Assembly (NCBI GenBank): GCA_009617715.1
Contig: VTFK01000572.1
Coordinates: 50,697-114,696, forward strand
Length of the DNA: 64,000 bases
Direction of reading: 5' to 3'
Source: Plectrocnemia conspersa
Lineage: Eukaryota > Arthropoda > Insecta > Trichoptera > Polycentropodidae
Positions within the stretch are counted from its first letter, which is position 1. Each line of letters begins with the position of its first letter. This document shows, one piece after another, positions 13,491-27,080 of the stretch. The position numbers and the translations under genes are program-made. Below the pieces are notes generated by a model. The model saw nothing but the letters and a program-made list of their open reading frames with translations. It made no database searches and had not been told where the DNA came from.

Positions 13491-13800
13491 TTTACTATTT
13501 TTACAGAATTGGGCCCTTCATGGAGAACGGGCACAGGAATGTCTCCTCCCCCTCCCCTCCTCGGCAGGCTTTTACATAACACTTGATACTAAGATGTGGT
13601 AGAATGATCTGGAATGACTTATATGCAGGGAAAGTTAAACAAACAGATCCTAAACCTAGTATGAAAATATATAACGTTAATATTCATCGCTAGTTAATAA
13701 AAATTAGTAAAAAAATCCTCTATTTTAGTAAGCACGCTCCTTTTATTAAATATCGGTCTGAGGCCGCCATGACAACAAGCGCTTTAGAGCTAAGTTTCAG
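13491..13800. other. Mixed block with C-rich run
   Basis: Contains GGGCCC, a run of C and T near 13543-13562 (CTCCCCCTCCCCTCCTC) and GAGGCCGCCATG near 13761. No coding frame. A possible small conserved element or TE scrap, not identified. Confidence 0.3.
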
Positions 13801-15735
13801 TGTTATTAAAAAAATATTAGCTTGGAGTTCAGGTGGTATTTACGCTAGAAACCATTCATAGCAATTTTGCTAATTTATTCCAAATAATTTTAATATTCAC
13901 CTTTTGATTTTTATCGTAATAATTCAATAACCAAATACAGCTATTTCTTATCCAAAATAATTAAGCATAACTTGAACCACCACTTCAAACCTATACCATT
14001 TTCATACGTCATAAAAATTATTTATCATAAAAATTGTGTATATTTATCATATCTTTACACAAATTCCATCCTACTAAATATATGATTTTATTCATTTTTT
14101 CCTTGCAATCCACAATGTTAATTTTGTAAACTCATCAGCACAATATATTTACAAAATTAAAGCCAACTAAATTACTGCTATTTTAAACAAAACTGATATT
14201 TGTGTCTATAAAATACTTGATATATTCTTCAAGCAGTAGTTACTTTCAACAGATTTTCAGACTCACGATAATACATCGAAGTTTACCTTCTACGTTAGAG
14301 AGAGTGTATTCCCTAGTGGTTCTCCAGCATGAAAACCAGTTGGTTCAACTTTTTACTTTTGTATGTATAGCAAGTTTAACGGTCAAATGATAAATGAACT
14401 GATATTCTTAAAAGTAATTATTTAGCTCAGTTTTATACATATCATACGTATTAAAAATAAATATTTTATTTTATTATGTACCGCATATAACTAGTAAGCA
14501 GTTATTATTACAAACACAGTCGTGTTTGCATGTTTCTGAGCTCTAGTATATTTCCAGTAAGCTCTTGTAACTGCCCATAGAATGAGAGCATCCGTGGAAA
14601 TGTTTCATAAACACGTTTTCATTACGGCAACTATTTAGAACGTGAAAATATAATATAGTCAAACAATATATACATTTCCAAAACTTTGATGATCCTTTCA
14701 AAATTTTGATCATAACATAAAGTAATATAGACCATATAAATATGCTAGTAATGCAACCACATTTTTATTTATGTAGAAGCTAATTTATTTTTATTTTTGC
14801 GTAAATTTATAAATCACGTAAAATTTTAGTAATTACTTATAGACACGTAATGCGTCTTATAAAATCGGCTTATTGAATTTTGGACTTCGTAGTTGAACCA
14901 GGGTTAATGTGAAGTAAGAAACAGTTGCTTCTTCGATCTTATACATCTCGGTTGATGATTGGCGTAACTCCGCTCTGTACAAATTCGGCAGATCAAATAA
15001 AACTTGTCTGCTATATTCGTTTATATACGCTCAACAAAATAAAGGTGAAAAATTGAGCAACCTACTCTCAACGTTTGAGTAAAATTAAAATATTTTCTTT
15101 CCCTGCAACTTTTTTTATATTAACGATTTTGCGTAACCAACGTAGATTAAACAGCTAAATATTTAGCCACATGTAATGAAGCACAGTTCACTCTTTTGAC
15201 GGTTCTTAATACAATAGAAATATTTTGTATTCGGAAGGTAACCAGCGTTCACATAATATGCGTTCTGGAAAACATGATCAAATTTAAATATAAACATTTT
15301 TATCGAAATAATTTTTTTTGGTTGTTAACTGATAATGATATAAATATTGAATAAAACGCTACAGTTTTATACATATTTTACCAATCATAGAATATATAAA
15401 AAAAATAGGATATACGATTAACTGCAGAAAGTTGATTTGTTAAAAATATTATATGATAGTTAATCCCTTCAAAATATCCATGTTCTCATATATAGTACAA
15501 ACTATGTACTACTACTAACAAGATTTTTTTATTTAAACATTCTTTTATATATTTAAAAATAAGGAAAACCTAGTAAAGCAAAATTATTAATTATACCCAA
15601 GTTAATAATTATTTCCTAATCATAAATTGAAAAATCGTCAGTTGATAAAAGCCTGTTTTTGACGGCAAATTAAAACTAGGTCAACATACAAAAAAACATT
15701 CACATACTCCACAAAGAACAAGCAACACGTTTAAT
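13801..15735. other. AT-rich noncoding stretch
   Basis: A+T-rich with a slightly more complex patch at about 14880-15070. No gene, RNA or repeat family recognised. Confidence 0.55.
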
Positions 15736-16075
15736 TAAAATGGTAACATGTTGAACGTGATTCGTGTCACGGAATGAGAGAGAGAGAGATACACGACCGT
15801 GAAAGGAAAGTTTTCGTTTCCAGTGTGCCGAATCCCTAGTCCGGTCCCCCCGTCCGGAAAACGGGCTGGCGCAATAAGCCTCTGTCTTGGCGATGTCTCC
15901 ATCAATCTAAATAATACTGGAAGACCGTGGGGGCAATTAATTAGCTCCACGACTAGAAGCATCTCCCGCAGGAGCGAGTTTCGACGTCTGACATCTCACC
16001 GCTCAAATCGGGAAATTCTACGGCGAAACACAAATACGAAGCTTTCGAGCGCTTCTTCTGTTGTTTGACTTTGAG
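15736..16075. other. GC-richer block, possible regulatory island
   Basis: Opens with a GA microsatellite (about 15776-15789). It continues with CCGGTCCCCCCGTCCGG, CAATTAATTAGCTCC (homeodomain-like core) and several CG dinucleotides. Overlapping frames of 75 and 89 codons lie on opposite strands and match nothing known, which points to a noncoding block. Confidence 0.4.
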
Positions 16076-18990
16076 TGTTTTTCTTTTTTTTCCTTCTTTA
16101 ACAATGCCTCTTTTTGTGTTCTGTTTTATCGATTCGCTTTAGTCTTTGTACAATTTAAAAACAATAATCTACATACATTAATAAAAAAATATACAAGTAG
16201 GTGATACACAAATTATAAACCAACCGGCCCAAAGAAAATAGTGCTTGTAATATATTTTTTAGGATTTTTTTCATGAATCGTAGTTGCCCCCATTAGTTTA
16301 TTAATTATTGAGTAATACGCAAACTCAATTATTCTCTATTAATTTTTAATGTTTTTGCTTACTTATCACTAAAATAAAAAAGGAATTATATTTAATTAAT
16401 ATTACTATTCAGGCATTTTATTATATACCAAAGGGAAAAAGAGAAAATATAATTTAATAAATTTGATCAACCAATAAAATCCAATGTCATTACATTTACT
16501 GCACTAAATATAATTTGATGTGTATGTAGTAACATTAGTTAGATAAAAACCATATTAATAAAAATGATTTCCTTCACATAAACGCGTTCATAAAAAAAAG
16601 TATCATCAAAGAAAAATGTTTATTTTTACAATATTATTTTTGCGCGTTTTGGTGATCTGTTTCTGGAAAGACGTATAACATAGTCGAATTTTACGAGAAA
16701 ATTCATTAGAATGAGCGTGTTTTTCTCAGTAATTTTATTAAAATGTAATATAATGAGAGCAATATGGTACGCAAATGCTTTATATACGATGAAGGATCAT
16801 ATATCTAAGCTTTAAAAATCTATATGATTTGATGAATAGAAAAAGATTTTTCATTCGTATTTAAAATATTTCTATCGAAATCTGCATTTTGATAACACAA
16901 AGAAAATTATTTCCAAAATCGTCCATTATAGTGTTTAATTTGTAAAAATAAAATGTTCTTTAAAAGACAGAAACACAATTAATAAAATATTTAGATTATA
17001 GTTCTTAAAGTTAAGTGAGCATTTCTTGCATTGTTAGCATTTATAAATTTTAATGATAATAAAAAGTACTTAAATAATATGTGCAGTTACTATTTGGGTC
17101 AGTATTTTAAAATGCAAGGCTTCAATTTATATTACAACAGCAAATTTTCAATCCTTATGTTCATGTCAGTCTTTAGAATTGCTTATATAATAGCATTTTA
17201 AGTAGCTTATATGTCGGATCCGTTGCTGCATCTACAGTAAAAGGCTTGCGTCTAAGCACCTACAAGGTTTTAAAACCTCTAAACATTTAAATTTGTATGT
17301 AAAAGGATAACCAGTATTCATTATACTGCTCTTTTATACAACATAAGTAGAATTTCTCATGATCTTTACTCTGTTATTCAAGCTTACATATGAGCTCTAA
17401 TTTTTTTGATCCAATTTGCTTCTGAATAACACAACTGTAGTTATATATAGTTAACCTTTTTAGAACCTTTTTATAGATCTTTAATGTTTAAAAAAAATAT
17501 TTATTAATAATATATTAATCAGTAAATATAAAAAATATTTATATATATTAGAAATGACTAACCTGGAGTAACTGCACAATTTCGTATCTGAGACTATACA
17601 CATTCAAAAAAAATATGGGTTAAGATTTGTTAATAAAGTACTTTGCAATACCTGAACCAATAACAGTTTTTATATTATTTTTTTAAATAATGCTTCTTTG
17701 TCCCTAAATTATCATAAATTATCATTATTTTTTTTCAATCATTATTTTTTTTATCCATCTAATAGCAAAAATTAGGCAGATTTTTATAGGGATAGTTTTA
17801 TTAACAAAATTAAGACGAGTCCGATTAAATGTTTGTTTATAAGGATTTTATTTTTTTCAGTCCAAGCGCCGCAGTGGTAGCAAAAAGTTCCAAAAAGTAT
17901 AAATAATTTAAGCTTGGAATCTAATTTAAAGCCTGGATATTTAACGGCATGTTACTGCTTGTTCTTAATGAAGAGGCGGTGGCAAAGTTTGTCTACGTTT
18001 CGTAAATATAATTAATTCTGTTTATTCCAGTTAATTTTAATTTTTCACTTTTCAAAATATATATTTATGTTTGGTTTAAGACCGTTAGCACAGATAAACG
18101 TGTATTTTTAACGTTCTGTTCTAATATAATATAAGGTAGGGAGAAACGGTCTAAGCAAACTTTCTTGGGTAACTTCAGCTTGAATTTTACGCATTATTGA
18201 GTGAAGCTTCTACTTCTTAGTCATTAAGCGTAATATATAATCTAATAGATATTTGTATAGTTCGTGGCCCGTACTCTTTTTTTATATTAAACTTAGCGCA
18301 TATACACTTATTAACCTATTTAGTTGATATGAGGCGTTCAGAGCACTTTTTTTCGAAAAGCTTATTCCCCACGTCATAGAGATTATACTGATACTTTTAT
18401 ATTTTTGAAATTGACCCTACATTACAAGAAATTTACGATTTTTGGCGTTCTGGTTACGAGCACAAAGGGCGAACTCGACAATATAATATCTATCTCTCTC
18501 TACCTATGCTGTAGATACGAGAGATATAGTGTCTAGAGGTATATATGTCTTTTTGCAGAAGTCAACTGCTATTTGGTAATTTTATTTTTTATGAAATCTT
18601 TTAAACGCATAAGATTTTTTTTATAAGTTTACTAAATGACGCTAATAAACTAATTGGGCGATAGCTAATAGAAATTGTAGAATTTTTTATCAGATAATTT
18701 TTTGTGGTTTTCCAAATGGTAAGAAAATATCTAAAATGTATTTATAATCAGTTAAACCTGGTATTAAATACATGTGTCTCACAGTACAATGACAGCACTA
18801 AATACTTGTGAAAGTTAAAATTGAAGAATAACTAAAAAAATCACAAACATTTTTATTTTATGAGGCGTACATTTTAAGGAAAATGGGTTGCCAGAAATGA
18901 TTGGTGGGCACTGTAAATTATAACACTCATCCATAAGCTTTAAGCTTATTTGTACTTTTTGTTTTAAAATTTAGCTGAAAGTGTCATTAC
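16076..18990. other. AT-rich noncoding stretch
   Basis: The longest run of low-complexity A+T DNA on the left side. Short CT/GA runs near 18490-18530. No open frame, hairpin or repeat family I can support. Confidence 0.55.
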
Positions 18991-19345
18991 GCATATGCTT
19001 TGATTGATGACTGTTTCCACACACCACGAACTATTCGCGTGTCAAAAATTAAATTAACAAAAAATGAGCACATCACGCGTGACGTGATAACGTACTTTAG
19101 TGGAAGGTGGCGCGCGATAAGAGACAACTTTTCCCATATTTTAAACTCGATGGAGTGTCATAAATGAAGTGTTTGCCAAAGTCGCAAATAGCGTTCGGTC
19201 GAAGCGCTTTTCCTTCAGCGCGCCCGCGGGACCGCGAAGCTACGCACTGCGCAACTCTTATTACAATAGGCAGGGCCGTTTTTGCCTAAGACGAAAGTGG
19301 GCGGCTTTCTTAAGATGGCAAAATTACATTATAGTAGGTTTTAAA
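18991..19345. other. GC-richer block, possible regulatory island
   Basis: Contains CATCACGCGTGACGTGAT (imperfect dyad with CRE-like TGACGT), GGCGCGCGATAAG and GCGCCCGCGGG. A 68-codon frame at 19169-19375 is of no recognised family. Confidence 0.4.
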
Positions 19346-19725
19346 TTAAAATTTAATTTAAATATAAAAGTTTGAATTAAACAATATTGTTCCTAAGACT
19401 CATCAGTGTATAAATATTTTATACAATTTGTTTAACTAAAGAACAAAAATACTATTTAGTGTAGCTGCAAATATAATTAAAAAATAATATAAAAATAAAT
19501 TAATATTTATGTTTATTTAGCTTTGCGTAGATACCCAAAATAGTGGAAATTCATTCGCAAAGGTGATAGGTATTAAAAACAATTATTTCGCATAAAATTT
19601 TGCAGCCCTAAAGTGTAAAATACATATATTTTACAAATGTCTCACACAACACTATACACCACAAAGCTTTCTCGTGTATCATTTAAATAACGCTCATTGA
19701 GCTATATCTCATAGATATTTTTCTA
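19346..19725. other. AT-rich noncoding stretch
   Basis: Low-complexity A+T; nothing recognised. Confidence 0.6.
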
Positions 19726-20260
19726 AACTAAAGAGGCGTTCATACTCCCACGCGGCTTTAGGTCACGGAGTCCTTTTACGTCGTATGGGAAATAACCGTC
19801 CGTCGACGCACTATTCATCCCAGAAGCAGCAGCAGCAGCAAAAGCAGATAAGTCCCGAAGACAAAAGACGACAGCCGGAAAAGTGCCGAAGGATAATGGC
19901 AGCGGAAAGGATTTGATTAAAATTCCGCACCAGGCCCGCACCAGGGCGGCCGGGCGGCCCACTGAAAAAGTTAATTCGGTTCAAGAGTTTTATTGGCCGA
20001 ATTGTACTCGGGTCGATCATAAATCGCTACTTGTTACACGTTTGCGTCGCCGACGCACTCTCTATCTCTTTCCCGGGAGAAGAGAGAAGACGCAGGCAAC
20101 CAGCGGTCGCCAACCATTACGCCCCCCGGACGGCTTTTCGCGCCATGGAAAACTATCCTCGTCATCCGCTTGGCAATTGCTTATTCTCGCAAGTCTACTA
20201 CTGGGATTTTTTTTCGGTTGAAGTGCCTTTTTTTCAAGGAGGGCTTTATTGTTAGGCTTA
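19726..20260. other. GC-richest block, possible regulatory island
   Basis: Highly complex sequence with GGGCGGCCGGGCGGCCC near 19944, a (GCA)n run at about 19825-19840, AGGTCA near 19761 and several homeodomain-like TTGATTAAAATT and ATCATAAATC words. Frames of 69-112 codons occur on both strands, overlap, and match no protein. Best read as noncoding and possibly regulatory. Confidence 0.45.
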
Positions 20261-22010
20261 ATGGCGAGTATATCTTATTTTATTATTTCAGTAGAGAAAA
20301 TAAATTATTTCTACTATTGAACATGTCTACAATATACTTATAATTACTTTAACAAATTGTTTTTAATTTATCGAAAAAATTATAAGGATATATATATAAG
20401 GTTAATTTTAATTAGCATATTTCTCTCGTTGATTGTCATTATGTTAAGCAATTAAAACCAAGTATTATTTCTTATTTATTTAAATTAAATTAAAATTTTT
20501 AATTTTTTTGTAATGAATTTATTTTAAGTTAAATTAAATTTAAGGCGAGTCAGCTAGGGCGGACGTCCTGGCTCTAACATGCATCAAATGGGGACGAGAT
20601 CGTGATTCTCGAAGACGTTCCAAAGCCGAAAACAAGAAATTCGAGAATAGTTAAATTGTCAACATAAATTTTTAGCAGTTTAAATAAATGATTAGCAATA
20701 TTTAACTTTAGACGGAAAAAAAACAGCTATCAACATATTTTTAAGTAAATAAAACTATATAAAAAACATAAATGACATAATTGCAAAACATCATTTTTTA
20801 TTTGATTTTATACATATTCTATACAATATCACGTTAAACTTGATAAAATTATGTCTTCTTAAAGTAAATTGCAAATTATATTAGCCCTAAATTGCATGTC
20901 ATTAAAAATAAATTTAGAAAAATATTATATATTACATATTTTTATACAATACTTAACTTAAAAAACTTCATCAAAGCTTTAATATACCAACAATCAAAGA
21001 ACATTGTCATTTGTATACCAAAAAATACTATTAAAATATATTACTTAACCACACTAATCTAATTGTCTCGTGTATGGAGATTAAGATAAAAACAACTTTA
21101 AATTTAAATATAAGCACAACATTTCTAAGAAACATATTGCTTTAAAGCCTAAAAAATATATATATGATCGGTTTTAGATTTTCAACTAAATTAGCACTGA
21201 ATCCATTGGGTTTTTTTCTTATCTATTTTATTTTTTTTCTACTATTTTACTATGAATTATGATCAGCTTTTTAGCTAATAACAAAATTAGTAATATGAAA
21301 ATGGTTAAAAACCAGTAACATTGTATGTTTGTGAAATAAAATTTAAATAAACGATTTATAAATAAAATATAGTATTAACAATAAATTTATTTATTAAGTA
21401 AAAAATATATTTGCATTGGCAGTATTTTTATATAGCAATTTTGATGTATAAAACATTCTGTGTATAAATCATTAAAACTTATTCATATATGTTTAACCTT
21501 TATATGTCTCGATCGAAAAGTATTAAGATACAATGTTATCTTAAGCGCAGAAAACATTTTAACGAAGAAAATTTATAAATTAAATTCTTATCTACTATTA
21601 ATAATAAATAAGTTCATTCATATATTCACTTAAATAACATCTAGTATTTACGTACAGTTTAGAATATAATACAAAATAAACATGCTAGACATACTATGTA
21701 CATTCGTACATGATAAAATATGTAAAAGGCATACGCTGTGATAAATATTCGGTATAAGTCAAACAAACGTAGTAAGGGAAACTTGTTAAGTAATATTTAC
21801 CAAAAAATACATTTATCAATGTTCTTTGGCATATATGTATATATGTACATACATATATGTATAGAACATTATACAGTGAACAAACGTTACGGCAGCGCCT
21901 TGTTTGAATTAACAAATTTACACTTCAGTAACAATACAAGGGAATATTTCCAGAAATACAATACGTGGTTTTATTATTTTCAACGTCGAGAAATATCTCT
22001 GTCAAAGATT
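20261..22010. other. AT-rich stretch with a small GC patch
   Basis: Mostly A+T. A compact GC-richer patch at about 20545-20650 (GCGAGTCAGCTAGGGCGGAC) may be a small repeat or conserved element. A TA/CATATG-type imperfect palindrome centred on GTAC sits near 21831-21862. Confidence 0.45.
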
Positions 22011-22300
22011 TAATAAAAAACAACTTTAAGGTGTTGCACCGCCCGCCAACTTGCGACAAGCATACAAAAGCATGCCCCTTTTTTCTGTTCCGCAAATGCG
22101 CAATCTTACGGCTCGATGCACGAAGATTGATGGTGTCGTTTCGTGGATGTTTGCAGCACGACAAAAAGCAAATGGTGTTGCGTAATGGTAGTCGAGTGAG
22201 CCAGACGAAAGGGCAACGTGAAAAATCGACCGAAGTATTTTTATGTAAGGGGTGCATCAGTTCGCTGGATTTGGTCATCGATCTTTCTCAATGCTGCATT
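22011..22300. other. GC-richer block, possible regulatory island
   Basis: Complex sequence containing GCACCGCCCGCCAACTTGCG and several CG dinucleotides. Both strands are open over most of it (135 codons plus at 21965-22372, 117 codons minus at 21925-22278). No family recognised; double-strand openness argues for composition rather than coding. Confidence 0.4.
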
Positions 22301-22880
22301 GTCTATGCTCTTTTAACTTTATTCCTATTCTCAAGCTTATACAATTTATATGTGTATATACTTTTTGAATAGGTTATATAATATACGCAATAAGACTTGA
22401 GAAAATCAAAAACACAACAATGAAAAAATAAAAGTAAAGTTATTACATTACTAAAAAAACTAAGACGTTCTATGACAGATACACAAGAATGGCCCAGCTG
22501 GAGTAGCGGCAGCATTATGTGCAACGATATTGTACCTCTTCGCAAAAACCTAAGATACCTCGTCCGTCTAGACCTAAATCAGCGGTTCTCAACTTGTTTG
22601 AGTTGCATGCAAATTTGAGTCTATTTCCCCTAACTGTGCTTGATATGTACAAAAAAAATATCTATTAACTCTTATAAATATTTGTATACCATTTTTTCCA
22701 ATTTACATGTACACAGATAAAACCATTTTTTTGATCAGTTTATTAGCTACTGCAAGTACGAGGTATTTTATCATAATCATTAATCAAAATAAATAAATTC
22801 ATACAATTGTTACCCTTTACTTTTCATCGATATCTGATCTAGTTTTTGCACAAGAATCTTATAGAAGAAATCATGGGTCT
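22301..22880. other. AT-rich stretch containing a transposon-end-like motif
   Basis: Ordinary A+T-rich DNA except for the hAT-like terminus annotated separately at 22580. Confidence 0.4.
22580..22593 (+). mobile_element. Possible hAT transposon terminal motif
   Basis: CAGCGGTTCTCAAC matches the common hAT (Charlie-type) terminal inverted repeat pattern CAGNGGTTCTCAAC. No inverted partner GTTGAGAACC was seen within a few kb, and no 8-bp target duplication could be placed. So this is at most one surviving end, and chance is possible. Confidence 0.3.
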
Positions 22881-23190
22881 AAAGAAAATCCAATAAAGCG
22901 AATAAGTGCAGATTGTTAAGCTCGGCAGGGTTGTAAAGTCGGTAAGTGCTTAGGTGGTCAGATAAATTGTGCAGGCCAGGCTTTAGGGGGAATTTAAACG
23001 GGAAGTATCCTTCCGATAGTAGACCACACCTGTCCACGGGAGGATGTTGCTCGTAAACAATTTACATTTTATCTTCACATCGCCGCAGGACTACACACTC
23101 CCTTGTTTGGCTTCGGGAGCTTTTTATTAACCTCCCCTCCTCTCGTCCTAGATATTGGCTATCGGTGAGCTGTTATAAAATTCTTCGATG
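22881..23190. other. Mixed block, possible regulatory element
   Basis: Balanced sequence with CACCTGTCCACGGGAGG, CATCGCCGCAGG and CCTCCCCTCCTCTCG words. No open frame of note. Confidence 0.35.
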
Positions 23191-24740
23191 CAAATCGGTT
23201 GGATTGCTTGCGAAAGCAAAATGAGAATTTAATGAAACATTTTATATAAAATCATGTCAGGTAAAAGCTTCGTTGGTTTAGAAACGGTATTTTTTTTTTT
23301 TAATTAATAACTTTTAAAATATTATACTTATACTTAAATTTTCAATCGAATCTATTGTAAAATGTGTCTAATAAAGAACGGTGACAGTCAAATTATAAAA
23401 AATGTATAATTTGATAATTCCTATTACATCAAAATTGATTAGAATTGTAGCTAGTAAAAATTTAAATAAACCTAATTTTAATTATGTTTAAATTTACACC
23501 ATTTATATCAGTAGCAGGAAAGGGTAAAAATTTTCACAATAGATTATACTGCCATGAAAATTAAGTAATTGCTCTCTTTTTTACTACATAACACCTACAA
23601 AATGTTAATATTTAAATAAAACTTTTTTTTTATACGATAATTAATTTTACAAACAAACTATTATATACAATACTTATTACTGGTTTATTACCACTTCAAT
23701 GTTTACAATTTTTATATAAAATAATGAAAAATAAAAATATAAAATAAAACGTTGATAAATAAAATTAGTGATAATTTGAATATATTTAGCTAAAGATCTA
23801 AAACCGTTAAAATGTGTTTTTTAACATTTAAAGTAATATATGCTTTCCCATAATGTGTTTATATTTAAATTAAAGGTTGTTTGTATCGTAGTCTCCGATT
23901 AACGAGATTAGTGAGTTGGTATGATTATGCGAAAAATTCTTATAGTCTTGAACTGTGTGAGCTACGTTATTAACAGTCGTAACAGTGGAACATTTATGTT
24001 AATTTTTAAGCGATATAGATTTTGTAATAATAAATTATCTTCTTGTTTTTTTATGTATATGCGCCAACATTTTGTTTCAAATGATCTTAATATGATCAGT
24101 TAATTTGCTTATTAAAGTCTTAATCTACGATGCTTTAGCTTTTTGTCACTGCTCACTTCTATTGATATTGGAAATAATTAACATTTACAGTGACAATCTA
24201 TGATCTCACATTAAATTCATTTCATGATAGACCATTAAAATATATTAAATAATATTTTATCATTACAATAAACAGATATAAGTTGTCTGTACATTTCGGC
24301 TTAAGTTTCTACTCACTACATTTTTTGAAAATGACACAGGTATTTAAAGACACGATTAAGGCCTTATATACTCACACGGACCCTATTAAATACTGAAATG
24401 TTGCCAATTAATTAAAATATGTTTTAATTTCCATGGGCAATAGTGGATAAATTTACATATTTTTTCAATGGTAATTCTATTTATTTTTGGGGAAATATTT
24501 TAAATTTTCATGACTTTATATTATTGTGAAAAATAAAAAGAAACCTATTTTTTGTCGCCTTTTGTTTCAGAAATACAGGCAGAGTAGGCAGATATATATT
24601 TATTATAGGTTTTATATGACCTAATTTTTCAACATAGTAAATTTCTATTACAATTGTGTCTAGTCTCTTTTATTAATATTTTATATGAATAATAATATTT
24701 TATATAAAATAAAATATATGAGATGAAATAAAAACTTTTT
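23191..24740. other. AT-rich noncoding stretch
   Basis: Low-complexity A+T DNA with a short palindromic AT cluster near 24670-24720. No gene seen. Confidence 0.6.
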
Positions 24741-25065
24741 CTCTGCTCCATAACTCACGTACGTAGTTTGCATCTGATAGTGATTTCCTCACCTCGGCAT
24801 AATAATATTACTCTTTCGTCGCCGGTAACCGCCATAAAGGAAATCATATCCATCATAGCATCCGCCTTTATTCAACGCTTTGGAAAAAAAAACTCGGCTT
24901 TGAGAAACCATTAGTTGAAGTGGTTCAAACTTTTCAAGAACTTCATTATTTCCAACTTGGCAGTGTTATGGCGCTTTGTGTGTGTATAAAAAATATATTC
25001 GGCAGGGTGTCGCTAATTGCTCTTTAATATCGTTCATAGAAACTTATACGTGTTATATATGATGT
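24741..25065. other. Mixed block, possible regulatory element
   Basis: GC-richer patch with CACGTACGTAG and TCGTCGCCGGTAACCGCC. No coding frame. Confidence 0.35.
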
Positions 25066-26585
25066 ATACGTATAGTAAAAAATGCGATAAAAAATTTCAC
25101 TGCCTGGCCAAGCAAATTTCGAGGTTTTTTTTTAACAATACAAAAGTTTTGCGATATCATAATTTTCGTAAACGGTTTTGAAAAAATATGCCTTTTTACA
25201 GAAAATTTTTTTGAGTGTTAAGATATTTGTAAAATCAATATTTTAAAAAAATATTTTTGTTTAAAATAGGTTAAATATTTTTTGGAAATATAATTATACA
25301 TGAAGACTTAAATTGTGAAAAGTTGCAAAGTGAAATAGAAATTCCTATCTTCTAAAAAAAAAAAAAATAACAATTTACGTTTCTACAACATTTATAGTAA
25401 TAAAATAAATACAAATTTAATAGCTGTTTATAACATATAAATTATAATACTGAATCTTGTAAATTAAATTAGGTTTATTCTTTATAAAAAAAATGTTATT
25501 TTTACTTGTCATATATTTCCGTAAAATTTCAGATTGAAAAAATACTCTGTGCAATATTGGGACAAAACAATTAAATAAATCAATAGAAATGTAATGGTAA
25601 ATTATTGCTTTTCTGATTTTTTTATATTATATTATATATGTATAACATACATTTGATAAATGATTTATGATTTGATTATCCACAACAAGGGAAAATAGTA
25701 CCACATTAGTTACATGTATGGTCTTTTTAACTAGATTTCTTAGGTCACAACACAAATTAAGTTTTAAGTAAAACCTAAGAAATCTGCTACCGAAAGATAT
25801 ACAAGCTTTACTGAAACCCACAGAAGATTCCAATCTAATAATAAATATATTTTCTCAATGTGACACAAAGCCTTCAAAGTGGGTTAAGAAAATTCTAAAG
25901 ACATATATACCTAGCTTCGGAAGGTGAACGACAAAAGATTAAAATGTGAAAAATAATTCACAACTGTAAAATTCTGCACTGGGATTTGTTTATTTCTTAA
26001 CATACACTATACAAAGATGTATAGGGGCGATTTCGAAAACATGTCCAACAAGTTCTAAGGGACATTTTAAACAACTGTTACACATTGATAATGTCCCTAC
26101 TCCTGCGATTTTAATTCGAGAATTTTTGCTGATGAAAGGTATGTTCACAGCTTTGCAAACTCCATATACTAGAATCGTAGTTTGCTACAAGTTCTATAGT
26201 AAGATTCAACTTAAGTTTGTGAACCATACGTGAAGCAGACATACAGAAAATGACTTTAATATTACTGGAAAACATATAAACCTTTTTTTTTTCCATTTCT
26301 TAAGGATATAATATTAAAGGATATAATTAAAAATTTCATGTCAATTATACATACATTTTAATAAAAAATCAATTATATTTAATAAAATTAGCAAAAATAA
26401 ATAAAAAGTATTTAAATAAAATATGTGTCTGACTTTGCATTTTCAATATTACGATAATAATAAATTAATTATCTATATTTAATTGTCTTTAACATCCTTT
26501 ATTTTCTCACGCTATATAAAATTTCAAAACGAAATTGTACCAAAAAAAGAGCTTTTCATAAAGCCCACAAGCTATATATATAATC
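25066..26585. other. AT-rich noncoding stretch
   Basis: Mostly A+T. More complex sequence at about 25690-26260 with short minus-strand frames of 61-68 codons that match nothing I know; it may be an old repeat. Confidence 0.45.
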
Positions 26586-27080
26586 CAAAGTAACTAATTA
26601 GGGCGAGACTTGTTTGGCTATTCTCATTTCGGGGCGGTATTCGCAGACATTCCTTTCAACGTGTCGCCTCCCCTTGTGTTTGCTAAAAATTTTCCAGTGT
26701 CGGTTCGTATTAAAAAGCACTTCAGTCAACAGTGCTAATTGCCGCCGTGCTAAGTACACATCCCGTAATTGACCGTGAGAGTCACGGTCCTATGAATTGT
26801 TGACATGTCAACTTACCGCCGACGCACACACCATCCCACACACGCCTACGCACCGGTGAGTGTAATGAACTGCTTTAATTAGCGGTTTTTGTAGGCAATT
26901 AGCCCTCGGCGTGGGGTGAGTCGGTTAGGTCCGTGGGGTTGTTCCGCCAACCCCGTCGACCGCCGCTGCAAAACCAACCCCTTCGCGGTTAGCGTCACAC
27001 AACGCAATTTGTAAATATTAACGGAGCAGAGCTTTCTTGAATTTGCTAAGTGAATTCTCGACAAGATTCCGAGGGGGGGC
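26586..27080. other. GC-richer block, possible regulatory island
   Basis: Complex and CG-containing throughout, with two close dyads (annotated separately), CCGCCGACGC, and a GGGGTTGG/CCAACCCC pair near 26936-26984. The 61-codon minus-strand frame has no family. Confidence 0.45.
26771..26812. promoter_or_regulatory. Two adjacent perfect dyads
   Basis: GACCGTGA-GAG-TCACGGTC (26771-26789) is followed 9 bp later by the perfect 14-bp palindrome GTTGACATGTCAAC (26799-26812). The second holds inverted TGACA half-sites around ACATGT, which resembles TALE-homeodomain sites (Meis/TGIF or Iroquois type). Binding is inferred from motif shape only. Confidence 0.35.
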
